Source of the DNA: Hyphococcus sp.
GTDB lineage: Bacteria; Pseudomonadota; Alphaproteobacteria; Caulobacterales; Parvularculaceae
Reading direction: 5' to 3'
DNA length: 64,000 bases
Assembly: GCA_021776335.1 (NCBI GenBank)
Contig: JAJFGB010000007.1
Span: 496,001-560,000, forward strand
Below are positions 26,403 through 35,477 of the stretch, one piece after another. The notes beneath the pieces were generated by a model. That model did no database searches, was not told where the DNA came from, and was given only the letters and a program-made list of their open reading frames with translations. Position 1 is the stretch's first letter, and every line of letters starts with the position of its first letter. The translations under genes were made by a program, and so were the position numbers.

Positions 26403-27680
26403 TTATTTGCTATGGCCCTCAGGCGCAATTTGCCAAGGTCCTTGGCACTCAATGAGCGACTGGCTGGCTTCACAAATGGAGTTGACATAGATGCAATTGG
26501 CTTCGACCAGCTGACCGCGATCATTCATCCTCAATAGTTTTCGCTCTTCCGTTGTCTTGCTGTAGTAACTAGACCAGAGCGTATGGCTAGGAAAAGCCTC
26601 GGTATTACCGTAGTAGTTTCCTTCCACGTCATTCGACAAAAGAATGTTGGCAAATCCCAGATATGCAGTGCTTTTCGGAAAATCGTATACTATCGAATAA
26701 TTCGCTCTCGTTTGAAGACCTGAGTTTACGATAGATGAAACAGCCTTTGCACCGCAATTCTCACACGCGTCATTCAAGACGAGAGAATTCCTAAATGTTG
26801 TGTCATTCATTCTGGGATAGCTCGCCTGACCAACCACAATTCCAACATATTCACTCGGTGATGTGCTGTCTTCAGTTTGAGGGCCGATATCCAGCTCCTC
26901 CAGAGCCCTAAGCGCCCCCAATTTAACAATGGGAGACTGATCCTCAGTGAGCAAACTCAACGCAGTAACGACCTTTGTTTGAAGGCTTTCTGATTGCTGT
27001 GCTAAAACAACCACAGCAGTCACTGAGGACGGGTTTAGGGGCCCTGCGAAAGTTTTGTCAGCTCGAAGAAAAACCCTGCAATCTCCCGCACGCCCTAGGA
27101 ACGGATCAGGAAAAGGTATTTCTGATGTCTCATCCAAAGTAATCGTTTCCGATAATAGAATTTGGCGGATTGACCGAATGATATCAAAAAGCTGCAATTC
27201 GTTTTGGACAGCTTGGATCGTGTTCTGATCTTCAATTTTTTGGTTTTGATCTAAAAGCAGAAAGGTCCCTGCAAAGGCTGCCATTGCAGCCAATAGCGTT
27301 ACAATCGAGCCAACTGTCCATCTGTAAAATTGCAGCCAGGCATAACGCACAGCCAAGCCTTCTGCGAATTTCGCAGAGCTGCTCGCGATCATTTCTGGAT
27401 CTCGCTTGCCTATTGCGCCTGCCACACTCCGAAAATCCTGAGTGACGTCTTCAATGGATCGTATCGGGCGGGCACCGATGGCAGAAAGGATTTTGTCACG
27501 AAAAATAAAGACTGCAGTAGCCACTAGAAATAGCGAAACTGTAACCACAAATATCCAGCTTGCGGCGTAAGTAGCACTAATTTCTACGGACGAACTTATA
27601 CCCAAATAAATTGGGATGCTGGCTACGCCGGCTAAAATTAATCCGCAAAAGAAGTATACTCGCTTGTCCATACCCTCCAC
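26403..27680 (-). CDS. hypothetical membrane protein, possible defence gene
   Basis: 425 residues. Hydrophobic helices at about residues 7-27, 38-60 and 118-143, with a charged stretch between the second and third; the large remainder (from about 150) is soluble, beta-rich near the C-terminus and contains scattered cysteines including ENCGAK. A short HEAT-like helix pair occurs at about 250-270 (IVKLGALRALEEL). No family recognised. It stands in a visibly AT-richer segment next to an Abi-alpha-like gene, a common setting for defence genes. Confidence 0.6.
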   Translation of the reverse strand: MEGMDKRVYFFCGLILAGVASIPIYLGISSSVEISATYAASWIFVVTVSLFLVATAVFIFRDKILSAIGARPIRSIEDVTQDFRSVAGAIGKRDPEMIASSSAKFAEGLAVRYAWLQFYRWTVGSIVTLLAAMAAFAGTFLLLDQNQKIEDQNTIQAVQNELQLFDIIRSIRQILLSETITLDETSEIPFPDPFLGRAGDCRVFLRADKTFAGPLNPSSVTAVVVLAQQSESLQTKVVTALSLLTEDQSPIVKLGALRALEELDIGPQTEDSTSPSEYVGIVVGQASYPRMNDTTFRNSLVLNDACENCGAKAVSSIVNSGLQTRANYSIVYDFPKSTAYLGFANILLSNDVEGNYYGNTEAFPSHTLWSSYYSKTTEERKLLRMNDRGQLVEANCIYVNSICEASQSLIECQGPWQIAPEGHSK

Positions 27681-28095
27681 TTCTGGATCTAGTATTTATG
27701 ATGCAGTCATCTGCAAATCTGAATTCGGTAGAAGCAGTTCTCGCATTTAAAGCTGATTCTCTAGTGTTTTCCTTTAATCATTTTTTCTGTACCACGCATC
27801 GCATTCTCAAACCAAAATCGCTTGTAAGGCAAGCGTCATCTTATGCCGGCTATTGGATAAGTGCTGCGATGTTATCGCACTAAGCCGACGACCGAAATAC
27901 ATCGCATATCGGACACAGACGTCAGAACGTTAAATGTCGCAATTGGGTCAAATACAGACTTAAATAGCGCAATTGGCTATGTCGGCTTCGGGCCAACTAT
28001 TGCCTGTCAGGCAAATTTCACATCCGGTAATTTTTCGCCAAAAGACGTCATTGCAGATAAAAGATTAAACGACCGTTTTGGGGCGTAAAATTGAC
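27681..28095. other. 415-bp gap without a gene
   Basis: No supported gene. The second copy of the 18-mer AACGACCGTTTTGGGGCG is at 28068-28085, directly before the convergent end of the Abi-alpha-like gene. Confidence 0.5.
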
Positions 28096-28971
28096 TCACA
28101 CACGACCGTTCGGATGCGTGCTCTTGTTCATTTTCTTCCGCTCAAAACGGACATCTTTGCTGTTCGCTTCGTAAAGCTTATCGTCATGGCAAGAGAAATA
28201 GAACGCTGTTCCTAAGTGCGTAAGCATTGCCAACCTGACACGGTAGTGAACGTGGTTTCGTTGGAATTTTTTGTAGTCCAAACGAACAAGTTGCAACGAT
28301 TGCAAAATTTGCCAAGCTGCAAGCTCTTCATCTGAATAATCTGGATGAAATACCTGCCATTGGTTAGAGTCTTTATCGTCAACAAATACGTCGAGTACGA
28401 GCACGCCAGGGATCTCGAACACATCAATGACACTGTCGATGGCAGCATTGGCAGATTGATCATTCAATTGATCAGTGAGTTTTAATTCTTCTTCGTTGAA
28501 TTCAAATTCATGCCTGAACTCTGCTTCACTCGCCAGTGCTATACGATAGTTTCGACGCCCATTGCGAACGACTGTTTCCAAGATTTCAAGTTCGACGGCT
28601 GAAACTTGCCTGAGTACATTGGTGAAGAACACATGTTTATCGTCATAGTTTGAAGCAGCATTCACGAGAATTCGAGCCCACCATTCGATTAGCGTATCAT
28701 CATCTTCTTCTTCAAGAGATGCATACTCGATGTATTGGCTAATAAATTTTACAGGCGGCGCTTGGAGGGAAAGCCCCGCCTGTTCAGCGATCTCCTTCGT
28801 GCGCATAAAACATTTCAGAGCGGACCTTGCGCGATGAACTCGAATACTATCACCAAGCCAAGCCAGCATTTCTCGCGGTGCCGACAACACATCCAGAGCA
28901 GCATCGACAACTGTTCGAACGGTTTCGTCCTTTATCTCAATCGATAACGGCGACTTGGCGTCATCTCCCAT
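28096..28971 (-). CDS. Abi-alpha / DUF4393-like protein
   Basis: 291 residues. Central block LIEWWARILVNAASN followed by FTNVLRQVSAVELEILETV matches the hallmark of the DUF4393/Abi-alpha family (L..LWA.LLANA, then ..ILKQLSP.E..IL). N-terminal helical region (about 20-75) with several Ala and Arg; C-terminal part beta-rich. Abi-alpha proteins have been linked to abortive infection, mostly by genome context. Probable phage-defence cargo; mechanism unknown. ATG 28971 has GGAAT upstream. Confidence 0.65.
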   Translation of the reverse strand: MGDDAKSPLSIEIKDETVRTVVDAALDVLSAPREMLAWLGDSIRVHRARSALKCFMRTKEIAEQAGLSLQAPPVKFISQYIEYASLEEEDDDTLIEWWARILVNAASNYDDKHVFFTNVLRQVSAVELEILETVVRNGRRNYRIALASEAEFRHEFEFNEEELKLTDQLNDQSANAAIDSVIDVFEIPGVLVLDVFVDDKDSNQWQVFHPDYSDEELAAWQILQSLQLVRLDYKKFQRNHVHYRVRLAMLTHLGTAFYFSCHDDKLYEANSKDVRFERKKMNKSTHPNGRV

Positions 28972-29330
28972 AGTAATTCCTTACGTTTAAACTCAGGAGC
29001 AAACATAACTCTAATAGCGTGAGGCAATTACTTCAAACTTGAAATCAAAAATTGTGGTTTGAAGGCTGCACAATAACTCGAGCGCTCCGACGGGATTTTT
29101 CGGTCCCAGTTTTGTCCGCGCCTGACCAAAGGCAAAAACTTGAGAGTCCATTTGAGCCGCTCAATATGGCAAGTTCCGGGCGGTTTGCAGATGTTCGATC
29201 TGGCATTTAGTAGGTCTGCTTAGGGCCAATTCCGGCCGTTCGCCTAATCAGGCGGCCAACTGTCGAACCCCTTTCAATCAGTTCCAAATCATCCCCTGAC
29301 ACGCGGAGTTTTGCGTCTTAGTTGTGACGC
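28972..29330. other. 359-bp gap without a gene
   Basis: Nothing coding. Holds another copy of GACACGCGGA at 29298 just before the integrase remnant. Confidence 0.5.
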
Positions 29331-29474
29331 ATGAAGAAAAAACTCACAACGAAAACACTTGATGCTCTGAAGCCAGAGGCTAAGCGATACGAGGTACGGG
29401 ATACCGTGACCCCGGGGCTTTACCTCCGCGTGTCGCGGCTGTGTGACCTACTGATGAGAGATCAGTCGACTTGA
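29331..29474 (+). pseudogene. broken tyrosine integrase, N-terminal fragment
   Basis: ATG 29331 opens 47 codons. The first 35 read as a DUF4102-type integrase N-terminus: MKKKLTTKTLDALKPEAKRY then EVRDTVTPGLYLRVS. After about 29435 the similarity stops and the frame runs into the 3' end of gspK on the other strand. The gene was cut at this point, so 29435-29460 is a recombination junction inside the island. Confidence 0.75.
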
Positions 29475-30349
29475 TCATCCTGAAACGTCAAGCAATCCAC
29501 GCCAACTTCGCTTTGCTCCACGCTTTTGTAGACAGAAATAAACTCATAGGGTTTTTGCGCGCCGCCATTGATGCGGAAGAGGCCGGTTAATTGTTCGCGC
29601 CGGCCGCGTTCTGACTGCGCTGTAACGGTGAGGGCAAAGCGTACGCCTGCGCGCGGCGCGCGCCCTGCTGTGCCAAGGCGGGCAGTTGGCCGGGAGGCAT
29701 TGTCAAAGGGGGTGCGGTTATAATGTTTCGTCATCAATGCGCGGTCAGGGACGCCGCTTGTTCCAAAGACAGTGAGCACTGGCGTCAGGCATGTCAGGAG
29801 ATCGTCTGGAAAGGCGAGGACTGATCCCAACTCGGCAACGGCGTAAAAGGGGCGGTTGCCGATTGTCTCACCATTGCGGGCCGTTGCGTAATCGTTGCGC
29901 TCAGCGCCATTGGGTCTTGAGAGATCATCGCCATCACGCCAGTCCGCGATACGCGCGGCGAATTTTTGCGCTTCTTCCGGTTCGAGACCGGAGAATTCGA
30001 TTAATGCGCTCAAACTCTGCTCGCTCGCCAGATTGATATCGAGTTTCTTGGCTTCCGCAGAGGCCTCATAAAGAATGTCATAACCGTTGATCGTCATTGT
30101 CGGGCGGCTCGACAATTCAGCAATGGAACTTGCCTCACCGGAGGCGATTAGTTGCGCCGCAATGTCGAGGCCGGATTGCGCCGCGGCCTGCGCCTTTAAG
30201 CTTGTGCCGCGGGCATGGGCGCTGCGCGCTTCGACGCGCACCACAGCGAGGGCGCCGACAAGCAGGATTGAAAGAAGGATTGCGACCCAGAGAACCGCAA
30301 CGAGCGCAGTCCCACGCTGTTTAGTTCGTTGACGCTGGTTTTTCATCAT
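29462..30349 (-). CDS. gspK: T2SS minor pseudopilin GspK
   Basis: Caps the tip of the type II pseudopilus. About 295 residues from ATG 30349 (or 30346), which overlaps the gspD end by 26-29 bp; a longer frame from 30421 is unlikely. Prepilin signal QRG|TALVAVLWVAILLSILL lacks the usual Glu at +5, as is normal for GspK. The large globular domain has the helical SAM-like part ALIEFSGLEPEEAQKFAARI. The stop lies 2 bp from the junction with the broken integrase, so the C-terminus may have been altered. It is last in the operon, after gspD, an unusual place. Confidence 0.9.
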   Translation of the reverse strand: MMKNQRQRTKQRGTALVAVLWVAILLSILLVGALAVVRVEARSAHARGTSLKAQAAAQSGLDIAAQLIASGEASSIAELSSRPTMTINGYDILYEASAEAKKLDINLASEQSLSALIEFSGLEPEEAQKFAARIADWRDGDDLSRPNGAERNDYATARNGETIGNRPFYAVAELGSVLAFPDDLLTCLTPVLTVFGTSGVPDRALMTKHYNRTPFDNASRPTARLGTAGRAPRAGVRFALTVTAQSERGRREQLTGLFRINGGAQKPYEFISVYKSVEQSEVGVDCLTFQDDQVD

Positions 30350-32456
30350 CCGGTTCATCGTCATAAAGATAGCGCATCTCACGCCGCAGTCGTTTGAACG
30401 CCGTTGCGGCGTCGCTTTCATTGCGAATAATGTGCGGTGTCAGGAAAACCAAAAGCTCCGTCCGCCGCTTGGTAATATCGCGAGATCTAAATGCATTACC
30501 AAATAGCGGAATATTCTTCAGGATCGGAACGCCGCTGGAGTTATCTGTATAGGTTTCCCGGATCAGGCCGCCAAGAACTGTGGTGCCTTTGTCTTTTACC
30601 GCCACCGTGCTGGTAAAGCGGCGCTGCTGGATTGTCGGCGAGTCGATGCCCGACGTTGTGGTTGGCGTCACGTCGCTGACTTCCTGGGTTACTTCCAGAA
30701 CCACAATGTCGCTGGCGTTGATGCGAGGCTTTACTTCGAGGATCACGCCGGTCTCGCGCAACTGTAATGTTGATACGAGCGGCGCATTTTGATCGCTCGT
30801 GCCTTGCGCTTGTTGCGTGACAATCGGCACTTCGTCGCCAACCTGAAGATTTGCTGACTGATTATTGAGGACCATAATCGATGGCGCTGACAGAACCGTG
30901 ACATCGGTAATGGAAGCCAGCGTGTTAAGCGCGGCGCCGACATTGCCGTCGATGAAGGAGTAGTTGAGCCCGGGGAAAACCGGCCCGAGGGAACCGGTAT
31001 CGGAAAAGTCGAGCGTTGACTCTGCATTTTCGAAAAACCAGCGGACGCCGAAGGCGAGGTCATCAGTGAGCGTGACTTCCGCAATCGTTGCTTCAATGAG
31101 GACTTGCGCTGCTTGCCGGTCCATTTTGCCAATCAGGTCGAGGATCTCAGCATATTCCTGATCGGTGGCGCGAACAAGAAGCGCATTGTTGAGCGTGTCA
31201 GGCGTGATTGAGGCGCGGTCGCCGCCAAATGATGGCGATGAAAAGGATTGTGACCGTTGTTGCTGGTTTTGTCCGGACTGGCCTTGCACGCCAGGCAGAT
31301 CGGCGCCGGCGCCAAAACTTGTGGCGCCGCCACCGCCGCCAAAAGCGGCGTTCAATTGTGAAGCGAGGGCGTCGGCGGGGGTATATTGAACGCGGTAATA
31401 GCGAAGGCGCCTTTTGTCGCCGCCCGAAGGTTGATCAAACCGCTCAATCCAGCCTCGCGTTTCAGCAAAGGCTTCACTGGTGCGGGTGCTGAGGAATAAG
31501 AGATTAAGGCGCGGCAATGCAACCATTGTTGTTGTCCCGCCCGTCGGTGCGCCGGATGCCTGCAAAAGGCTTTCCACTTCATTCCTGACGGTTTCAGCAT
31601 CGGCAAATTCGAGTTTGAAAAGGCCGAACACGCGATCGGTCAGATAGGGCGCATCAAAAGTTTCAATAGCATCAAGCGCTTCGTCGCTATCGACTTTCGG
31701 GCCGCGCACCATGATCACGCCTTCATTGTCATCAGGGGTCAGTGTCACGCGTGTCGTGAGGAATGGTTCTATCAATCTAGAAATTTCTGACGGAATGCCA
31801 AAGCGCACCGTTGCGATGGTTGTCGCAAAACCGACGGTGGCGCGCGATCCCGGCGCCTGTGGCGTTTGACCCGCATTTTCAAGGGTTGTCAGCAAAAAGC
31901 CGGCGCCCGTATCGATGAGCGCGAGGCCCGATTCCGCAAGCGCCAATTCCATTGCATCAAGAGCGTCGCGCGCCGAGACAGGCGCCGATGCGGTCAAGGT
32001 GATTGTGCCGTTGACGCCGTCAGCAATTGAAACGGTCTCACCAAGCGCGTCTCGAATAACCGTGCGTGCAACATCGCCAGCCGGCGCGTTGACAAAATTG
32101 AGTTGCAGCATGCGGCCTTGAAGGCGGTCTTCGTTTTCGTCGCCGAGCTGCTGCAATGCGCCAGCGCGGCCGCGATAATAGATCAGCTTGTTCGTTGGTT
32201 TGGCGCTTTCGGCAGCCGCCGCAGACGAGGCGGCGGTGATTTGCGTCCCGTCGATGCTTGCTGCTTCTTCAACTTCGGCCGTCAGGGGATCGTAAATATC
32301 GAGTTTGATCGGCGCCGGCGCCACCAGCGACAGGCTGGAACATGCGGTCAAAAGCGCAGGCGCAAACGCCGCAAATTTCCACAATTGGAATTTTTGCCTC
32401 TTTCCGAGCCGCTTTGACAATATTGTCCCCATTACGCCAATACCCATTACTTTCAC
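30321..32456 (-). CDS. gspD: T2SS secretin GspD, itself a lipoprotein
   Basis: Forms the outer-membrane channel. Start GTG 32456 overlaps the gspC stop (GTGA); ATG 32447 and ATG 32432 are alternatives. N-terminal signal ends in lipobox LLTAC (Cys39 counted from 32456), so the secretin carries its own lipid anchor and no GspS pilotin is seen. N0-N3 domains occupy about residues 85-440, with a Gly/Gln/Ser-rich loop in the last N domain; the secretin domain follows (about 470-690) with VLSAPSIMVLNNQSANLQVG and the TVLGGLIRETYTDNSSGVPI block. 711 residues, normal length. Confidence 0.93.
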   Translation of the reverse strand: MKVMGIGVMGTILSKRLGKRQKFQLWKFAAFAPALLTACSSLSLVAPAPIKLDIYDPLTAEVEEAASIDGTQITAASSAAAAESAKPTNKLIYYRGRAGALQQLGDENEDRLQGRMLQLNFVNAPAGDVARTVIRDALGETVSIADGVNGTITLTASAPVSARDALDAMELALAESGLALIDTGAGFLLTTLENAGQTPQAPGSRATVGFATTIATVRFGIPSEISRLIEPFLTTRVTLTPDDNEGVIMVRGPKVDSDEALDAIETFDAPYLTDRVFGLFKLEFADAETVRNEVESLLQASGAPTGGTTTMVALPRLNLLFLSTRTSEAFAETRGWIERFDQPSGGDKRRLRYYRVQYTPADALASQLNAAFGGGGGATSFGAGADLPGVQGQSGQNQQQRSQSFSSPSFGGDRASITPDTLNNALLVRATDQEYAEILDLIGKMDRQAAQVLIEATIAEVTLTDDLAFGVRWFFENAESTLDFSDTGSLGPVFPGLNYSFIDGNVGAALNTLASITDVTVLSAPSIMVLNNQSANLQVGDEVPIVTQQAQGTSDQNAPLVSTLQLRETGVILEVKPRINASDIVVLEVTQEVSDVTPTTTSGIDSPTIQQRRFTSTVAVKDKGTTVLGGLIRETYTDNSSGVPILKNIPLFGNAFRSRDITKRRTELLVFLTPHIIRNESDAATAFKRLRREMRYLYDDEPDDEKPASTN

Positions 32457-32914
32457 TGCGATTTATCAATGCCAATATCGGGCAAGGACAAGGACGCGGT
32501 GACGCCGTCTTTTCGAAAGTCGACTTGGCGCGGCATGATGCGTATCACTTCAAAACCTGCCAGCACAGCCCCTTCTTCGAGGCTGATTTGTCGGGCGCCG
32601 TCGCTGACCAGCGCAATCGCGCTGGTTTCATTAAGGGTGACGCCCAATAGCGTGTGTCTTTTGAGTGCCGCAGCAATGTCTACAATAACGGGCGCCGGCG
32701 GCGGTATTTCAATCGCAGGTAGATTTGCAAGGTTGAACAGACGGCCGGCAAGTTCAGATGACAAAACTGGCGCGGTTTCAGCTATGGTCGCATTGACGGC
32801 GGGCATGGCTGGAAGGGTGCGGCTGGGCGGCGGCAGAAAGATCATGGCGATCGCCGCGACCGTGAGAAATATCGCCCCGAGCCGCAAGGGATCAAGTTGC
32901 AGAAATTTATTCAT
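32453..32914 (-). CDS. gspC: T2SS GspC-like inner-membrane protein, short
   Basis: 153 residues from ATG 32914, overlapping the gspM stop by 8 bp; the frame to 32950 has no better start. One N-terminal membrane helix (LGAIFLTVAAIAMIFL), a Pro-rich linker, then a homology-region-like beta domain (LLGVTLNETSAIALVSDGAR). No PDZ domain, unlike full GspC. It should link the inner-membrane platform to GspD, which is the next gene. GspN is an alternative name. Confidence 0.65.
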   Translation of the reverse strand: MNKFLQLDPLRLGAIFLTVAAIAMIFLPPPSRTLPAMPAVNATIAETAPVLSSELAGRLFNLANLPAIEIPPPAPVIVDIAAALKRHTLLGVTLNETSAIALVSDGARQISLEEGAVLAGFEVIRIMPRQVDFRKDGVTASLSLPDIGIDKSQ

Positions 32915-33506
32915 CTGAAGCGCCTTCGTTCTGCACAGCGCTCGCGCCAATGCGTTGAAGGTTAAATGACAGGTTTACGGCGCTTCCAACCTGGTTCGTC
33001 AGCACAAGGTTTGCGATATGCGCGTCGCTAACGATTGGCGCACTCACTAGAGCCGTGGCCGACGCGGTGTCGCCGGCAAAATTCAAGGTCAGCGTGTACA
33101 TGGAAAGCGATGGTGTGATTGCGCGCTCAGTCGGCTCGGTTCGGCTATTCAATGTAAAACCGAGGGCTTCAATTTCACCCAAAAGTACGTCAGCATCGCT
33201 TCCTAATGTCTCGACGATTTGTATCGACGCGTGCGCCGTCGTCGCGCCATCTCCAATTGGGCCGATAGACTGTAATTTATCATTGAACTCAGCCTGTTGA
33301 TTTTCCAGGGCCGCCTCCAGCGCTTCAACGCTTTGTGCGCGGCTATCAAGATTTGCAAGCAATGTGGTTTTGGGCCCGATCGCCGCCTCAACCGCAAGCG
33401 CTAACACAAATAGCAGTCCAAGAGAGATGAATAGAGCACCGCCGCTATGGGTAACGCGTTTCAACAGCGTCTGGTCAAGGGGCTTTTGGATTGCAATGTC
33501 GATCAT
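32907..33506 (-). CDS. gspM: T2SS GspM-like protein
   Basis: 199 residues. One N-terminal membrane helix (ALFISLGLLFVLALAVEAAI), a coiled-coil stretch (SRAQSVEALEAALENQQAEF), then a ferredoxin-like periplasmic domain. This is the GspM/PilO layout; position after gspL fits. Start ATG 33506 overlaps the gspL stop (ATGA). Confidence 0.8.
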   Translation of the reverse strand: MIDIAIQKPLDQTLLKRVTHSGGALFISLGLLFVLALAVEAAIGPKTTLLANLDSRAQSVEALEAALENQQAEFNDKLQSIGPIGDGATTAHASIQIVETLGSDADVLLGEIEALGFTLNSRTEPTERAITPSLSMYTLTLNFAGDTASATALVSAPIVSDAHIANLVLTNQVGSAVNLSFNLQRIGASAVQNEGASDE

Positions 33507-34525
33507 GGCGAAACCTCGAAGGCGATATCAACAGTAAAGCGATCAAAGCCGGGCCGATTGCTGGGTATGCGTAGCAATTTTCCTGGCGCAGAGGCGCCGT
33601 CCTGTTGGTCGATGGGCATAAAGCCACTGATCTGGATGCCGGTGTCACGCACGTTGATGTTTTCGACGCGGCTGCCCACAGGCAAATCGATAAGCGCATT
33701 TTGAATAGCAGGGATAAGGTCTGATGCGGACCTGCCGCGCATGCGCACCAAATTATCGACATCGATGCCATCAAAGAGGGAAAGCGCCGGGCGCATATCG
33801 CGAATTTCCGACAGAACGACGGCCTCATATTGCTCCAATGCTTGCAGGCGCCGCGACAGATGAACATCGATTGAAACGGAAAACAGAAACACGGCAGCGA
33901 TTAACATTGCTGCGCTGATCAATGGGGTCAGATTTGCTCTCTCACCCGAATTTTCCTCCCGAAAGATAAAACGCAGCGCGCCATCATGGTTTGGAATGGC
34001 GCCGATAGCTGCGATGTCAGTACCGTCATACTGCGCCTGCAGATCGGTGAGCGCTTTTTTCTTTGTGATCGCAATCTCGACATTAATGCGGTTGTCAGCC
34101 GATCTCACCGTTTCGCCAATCGCAAAGGCGGCGTCTTCCGGCGGGATTGGCGAGAGTTCATCGAGACGCAGCGCGACGGTTTTTTCCAAGATTTGCGCAG
34201 CCTCAGACGGCAAAGAAAGATGTGTGCGATAAATTTTCTCTTTGGCAAGGGCGAGGGAAGTGGGGAGGCCAGGGGCGGCATTATCGGTAACAAGCCGCGT
34301 TGCACCGAACCACGAGCGCTCCACGGTGCGGCGTCGATCAGCCTGGTCTTCGTCGGCGCCTTGTTCGATCAGAATATCTCTTGGGCGCCATCCGAATTTT
34401 TTAATCGCCGCGGGCAAGAGCCCGCTGATCCCCGACATATACCATCGCCATGCCGCGTTGACGGAAGTCATGGATGGCGCGCGCAGTTCCATGCGCATCA
34501 ATTGCTGAATGCTGCTTATCTGCAT
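33503..34525 (-). CDS. gspL: T2SS GspL-like protein
   Basis: 340 residues. Cytoplasmic actin-like part (about 1-195, weak), one membrane helix (LTPLISAAMLIAAVFLFSVS, about 200), coiled coil and periplasmic ferredoxin-like domain with PilN similarity. Recruits the GspE ATPase to the platform. Overlaps gspJ (start) and gspM (stop). Confidence 0.8.
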   Translation of the reverse strand: MQISSIQQLMRMELRAPSMTSVNAAWRWYMSGISGLLPAAIKKFGWRPRDILIEQGADEDQADRRRTVERSWFGATRLVTDNAAPGLPTSLALAKEKIYRTHLSLPSEAAQILEKTVALRLDELSPIPPEDAAFAIGETVRSADNRINVEIAITKKKALTDLQAQYDGTDIAAIGAIPNHDGALRFIFREENSGERANLTPLISAAMLIAAVFLFSVSIDVHLSRRLQALEQYEAVVLSEIRDMRPALSLFDGIDVDNLVRMRGRSASDLIPAIQNALIDLPVGSRVENINVRDTGIQISGFMPIDQQDGASAPGKLLRIPSNRPGFDRFTVDIAFEVSP

Positions 34526-35118
34526 CGGCGCGACACCGGATCAAATTGACAGTGAAGCGGCGCAGCCCCCTGCGGCGCCGCTTCAAAAATAAAGGCGCGG
34601 TTTTCACCCTTGCCGTTCAAAATGCCTGTGAGGCGTATCAGCGCCGGCGGTTTTGCATCTCGCCAAACGTTTCGCCAATTATTGTCCTTCATAAATTCAA
34701 AGCGCGCATCACTGATATTTGAAAGAAGTGTGTAAGTTTCCGTGTTCTCGCTGTCGGTATTGCCAAAACTTGCAACGAGGGTCGCCGGCGTTTCGCGTGT
34801 GATGGTGAGTTGCACAGCAACGGGCGACATATCGCCGGGATCAAGGGTTATGAGCGTCATGCTAAATGCATCGCCAGCGACGACATCTTCGGGATAAGCG
34901 CCGCCCAGAAAAACCTGCTGCACAATAATGTCGTTAAAGAACTGTCGCGCTGACCGAAGGTCTTCTTCGCTCGCCGCGCTCTGGTGAATGCGCGACGACG
35001 CGCGGGCAGCGGCACTGATTGCAGGCCCCATCGCCATAGCGATGCCGGCGAGGATCGCGATGGCAATCAAAACCTCCAGCAGCGAAAATCCCGCTTGTGG
35101 TTTGCGGACCAGTGTCAT
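34516..35118 (-). CDS. gspJ: T2SS minor pseudopilin GspJ
   Basis: 200 residues. Prepilin cleavage site QAG|FSLLEVLIAIAIL with Glu at +5. The C-terminal domain is beta-rich and ends with two cysteines. Part of the pseudopilus tip with GspI and GspK. Overlaps gspI (ATGA) and gspL. Confidence 0.88.
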   Translation of the reverse strand: MTLVRKPQAGFSLLEVLIAIAILAGIAMAMGPAISAAARASSRIHQSAASEEDLRSARQFFNDIIVQQVFLGGAYPEDVVAGDAFSMTLITLDPGDMSPVAVQLTITRETPATLVASFGNTDSENTETYTLLSNISDARFEFMKDNNWRNVWRDAKPPALIRLTGILNGKGENRAFIFEAAPQGAAPLHCQFDPVSRRCR

Positions 35119-35477
35119 CGCGCCGCCTCCACGACGACGCGTTCAAAAGAAAAAATCGGCGGTTCAGCGTGGTTGATCGAATAAAGGCGAGGGCGTGCGT
35201 CGTCTCTGGCCCCCTGACTGGCAATGGTATCGAAGTTTGTGCTCTCGATCGTCCAGCCCGTCAGTCCGTGGAGGGCGGCTTCGTTGCGCATGCCGGCGTC
35301 AATGCGGGCATTGATGATTTCAGCTTCGCTGATGACGGCGCTCAACTCTTTTGAATTACGCGCCGAGCGCGCGGCAATGCCGATCGATTGCGCCGCGGTG
35401 ACCGCAACCCCCGCCGCGATGGCGGCGGCAATCAGTGCGTCGGTCAACGCAAAACCTTTTTGACGGCGCGGCGTCAT
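35115..35477 (-). CDS. gspI: T2SS minor pseudopilin GspI
   Basis: 120 residues. Cleavage site QKG|FALTDALIAAAIAAGV: position +5 is Asp instead of the usual Glu. Short globular domain. Overlaps gspH and gspJ by 4 bp on each side (ATGA type). Confidence 0.85.
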   Translation of the reverse strand: MTPRRQKGFALTDALIAAAIAAGVAVTAAQSIGIAARSARNSKELSAVISEAEIINARIDAGMRNEAALHGLTGWTIESTNFDTIASQGARDDARPRLYSINHAEPPIFSFERVVVEAAR

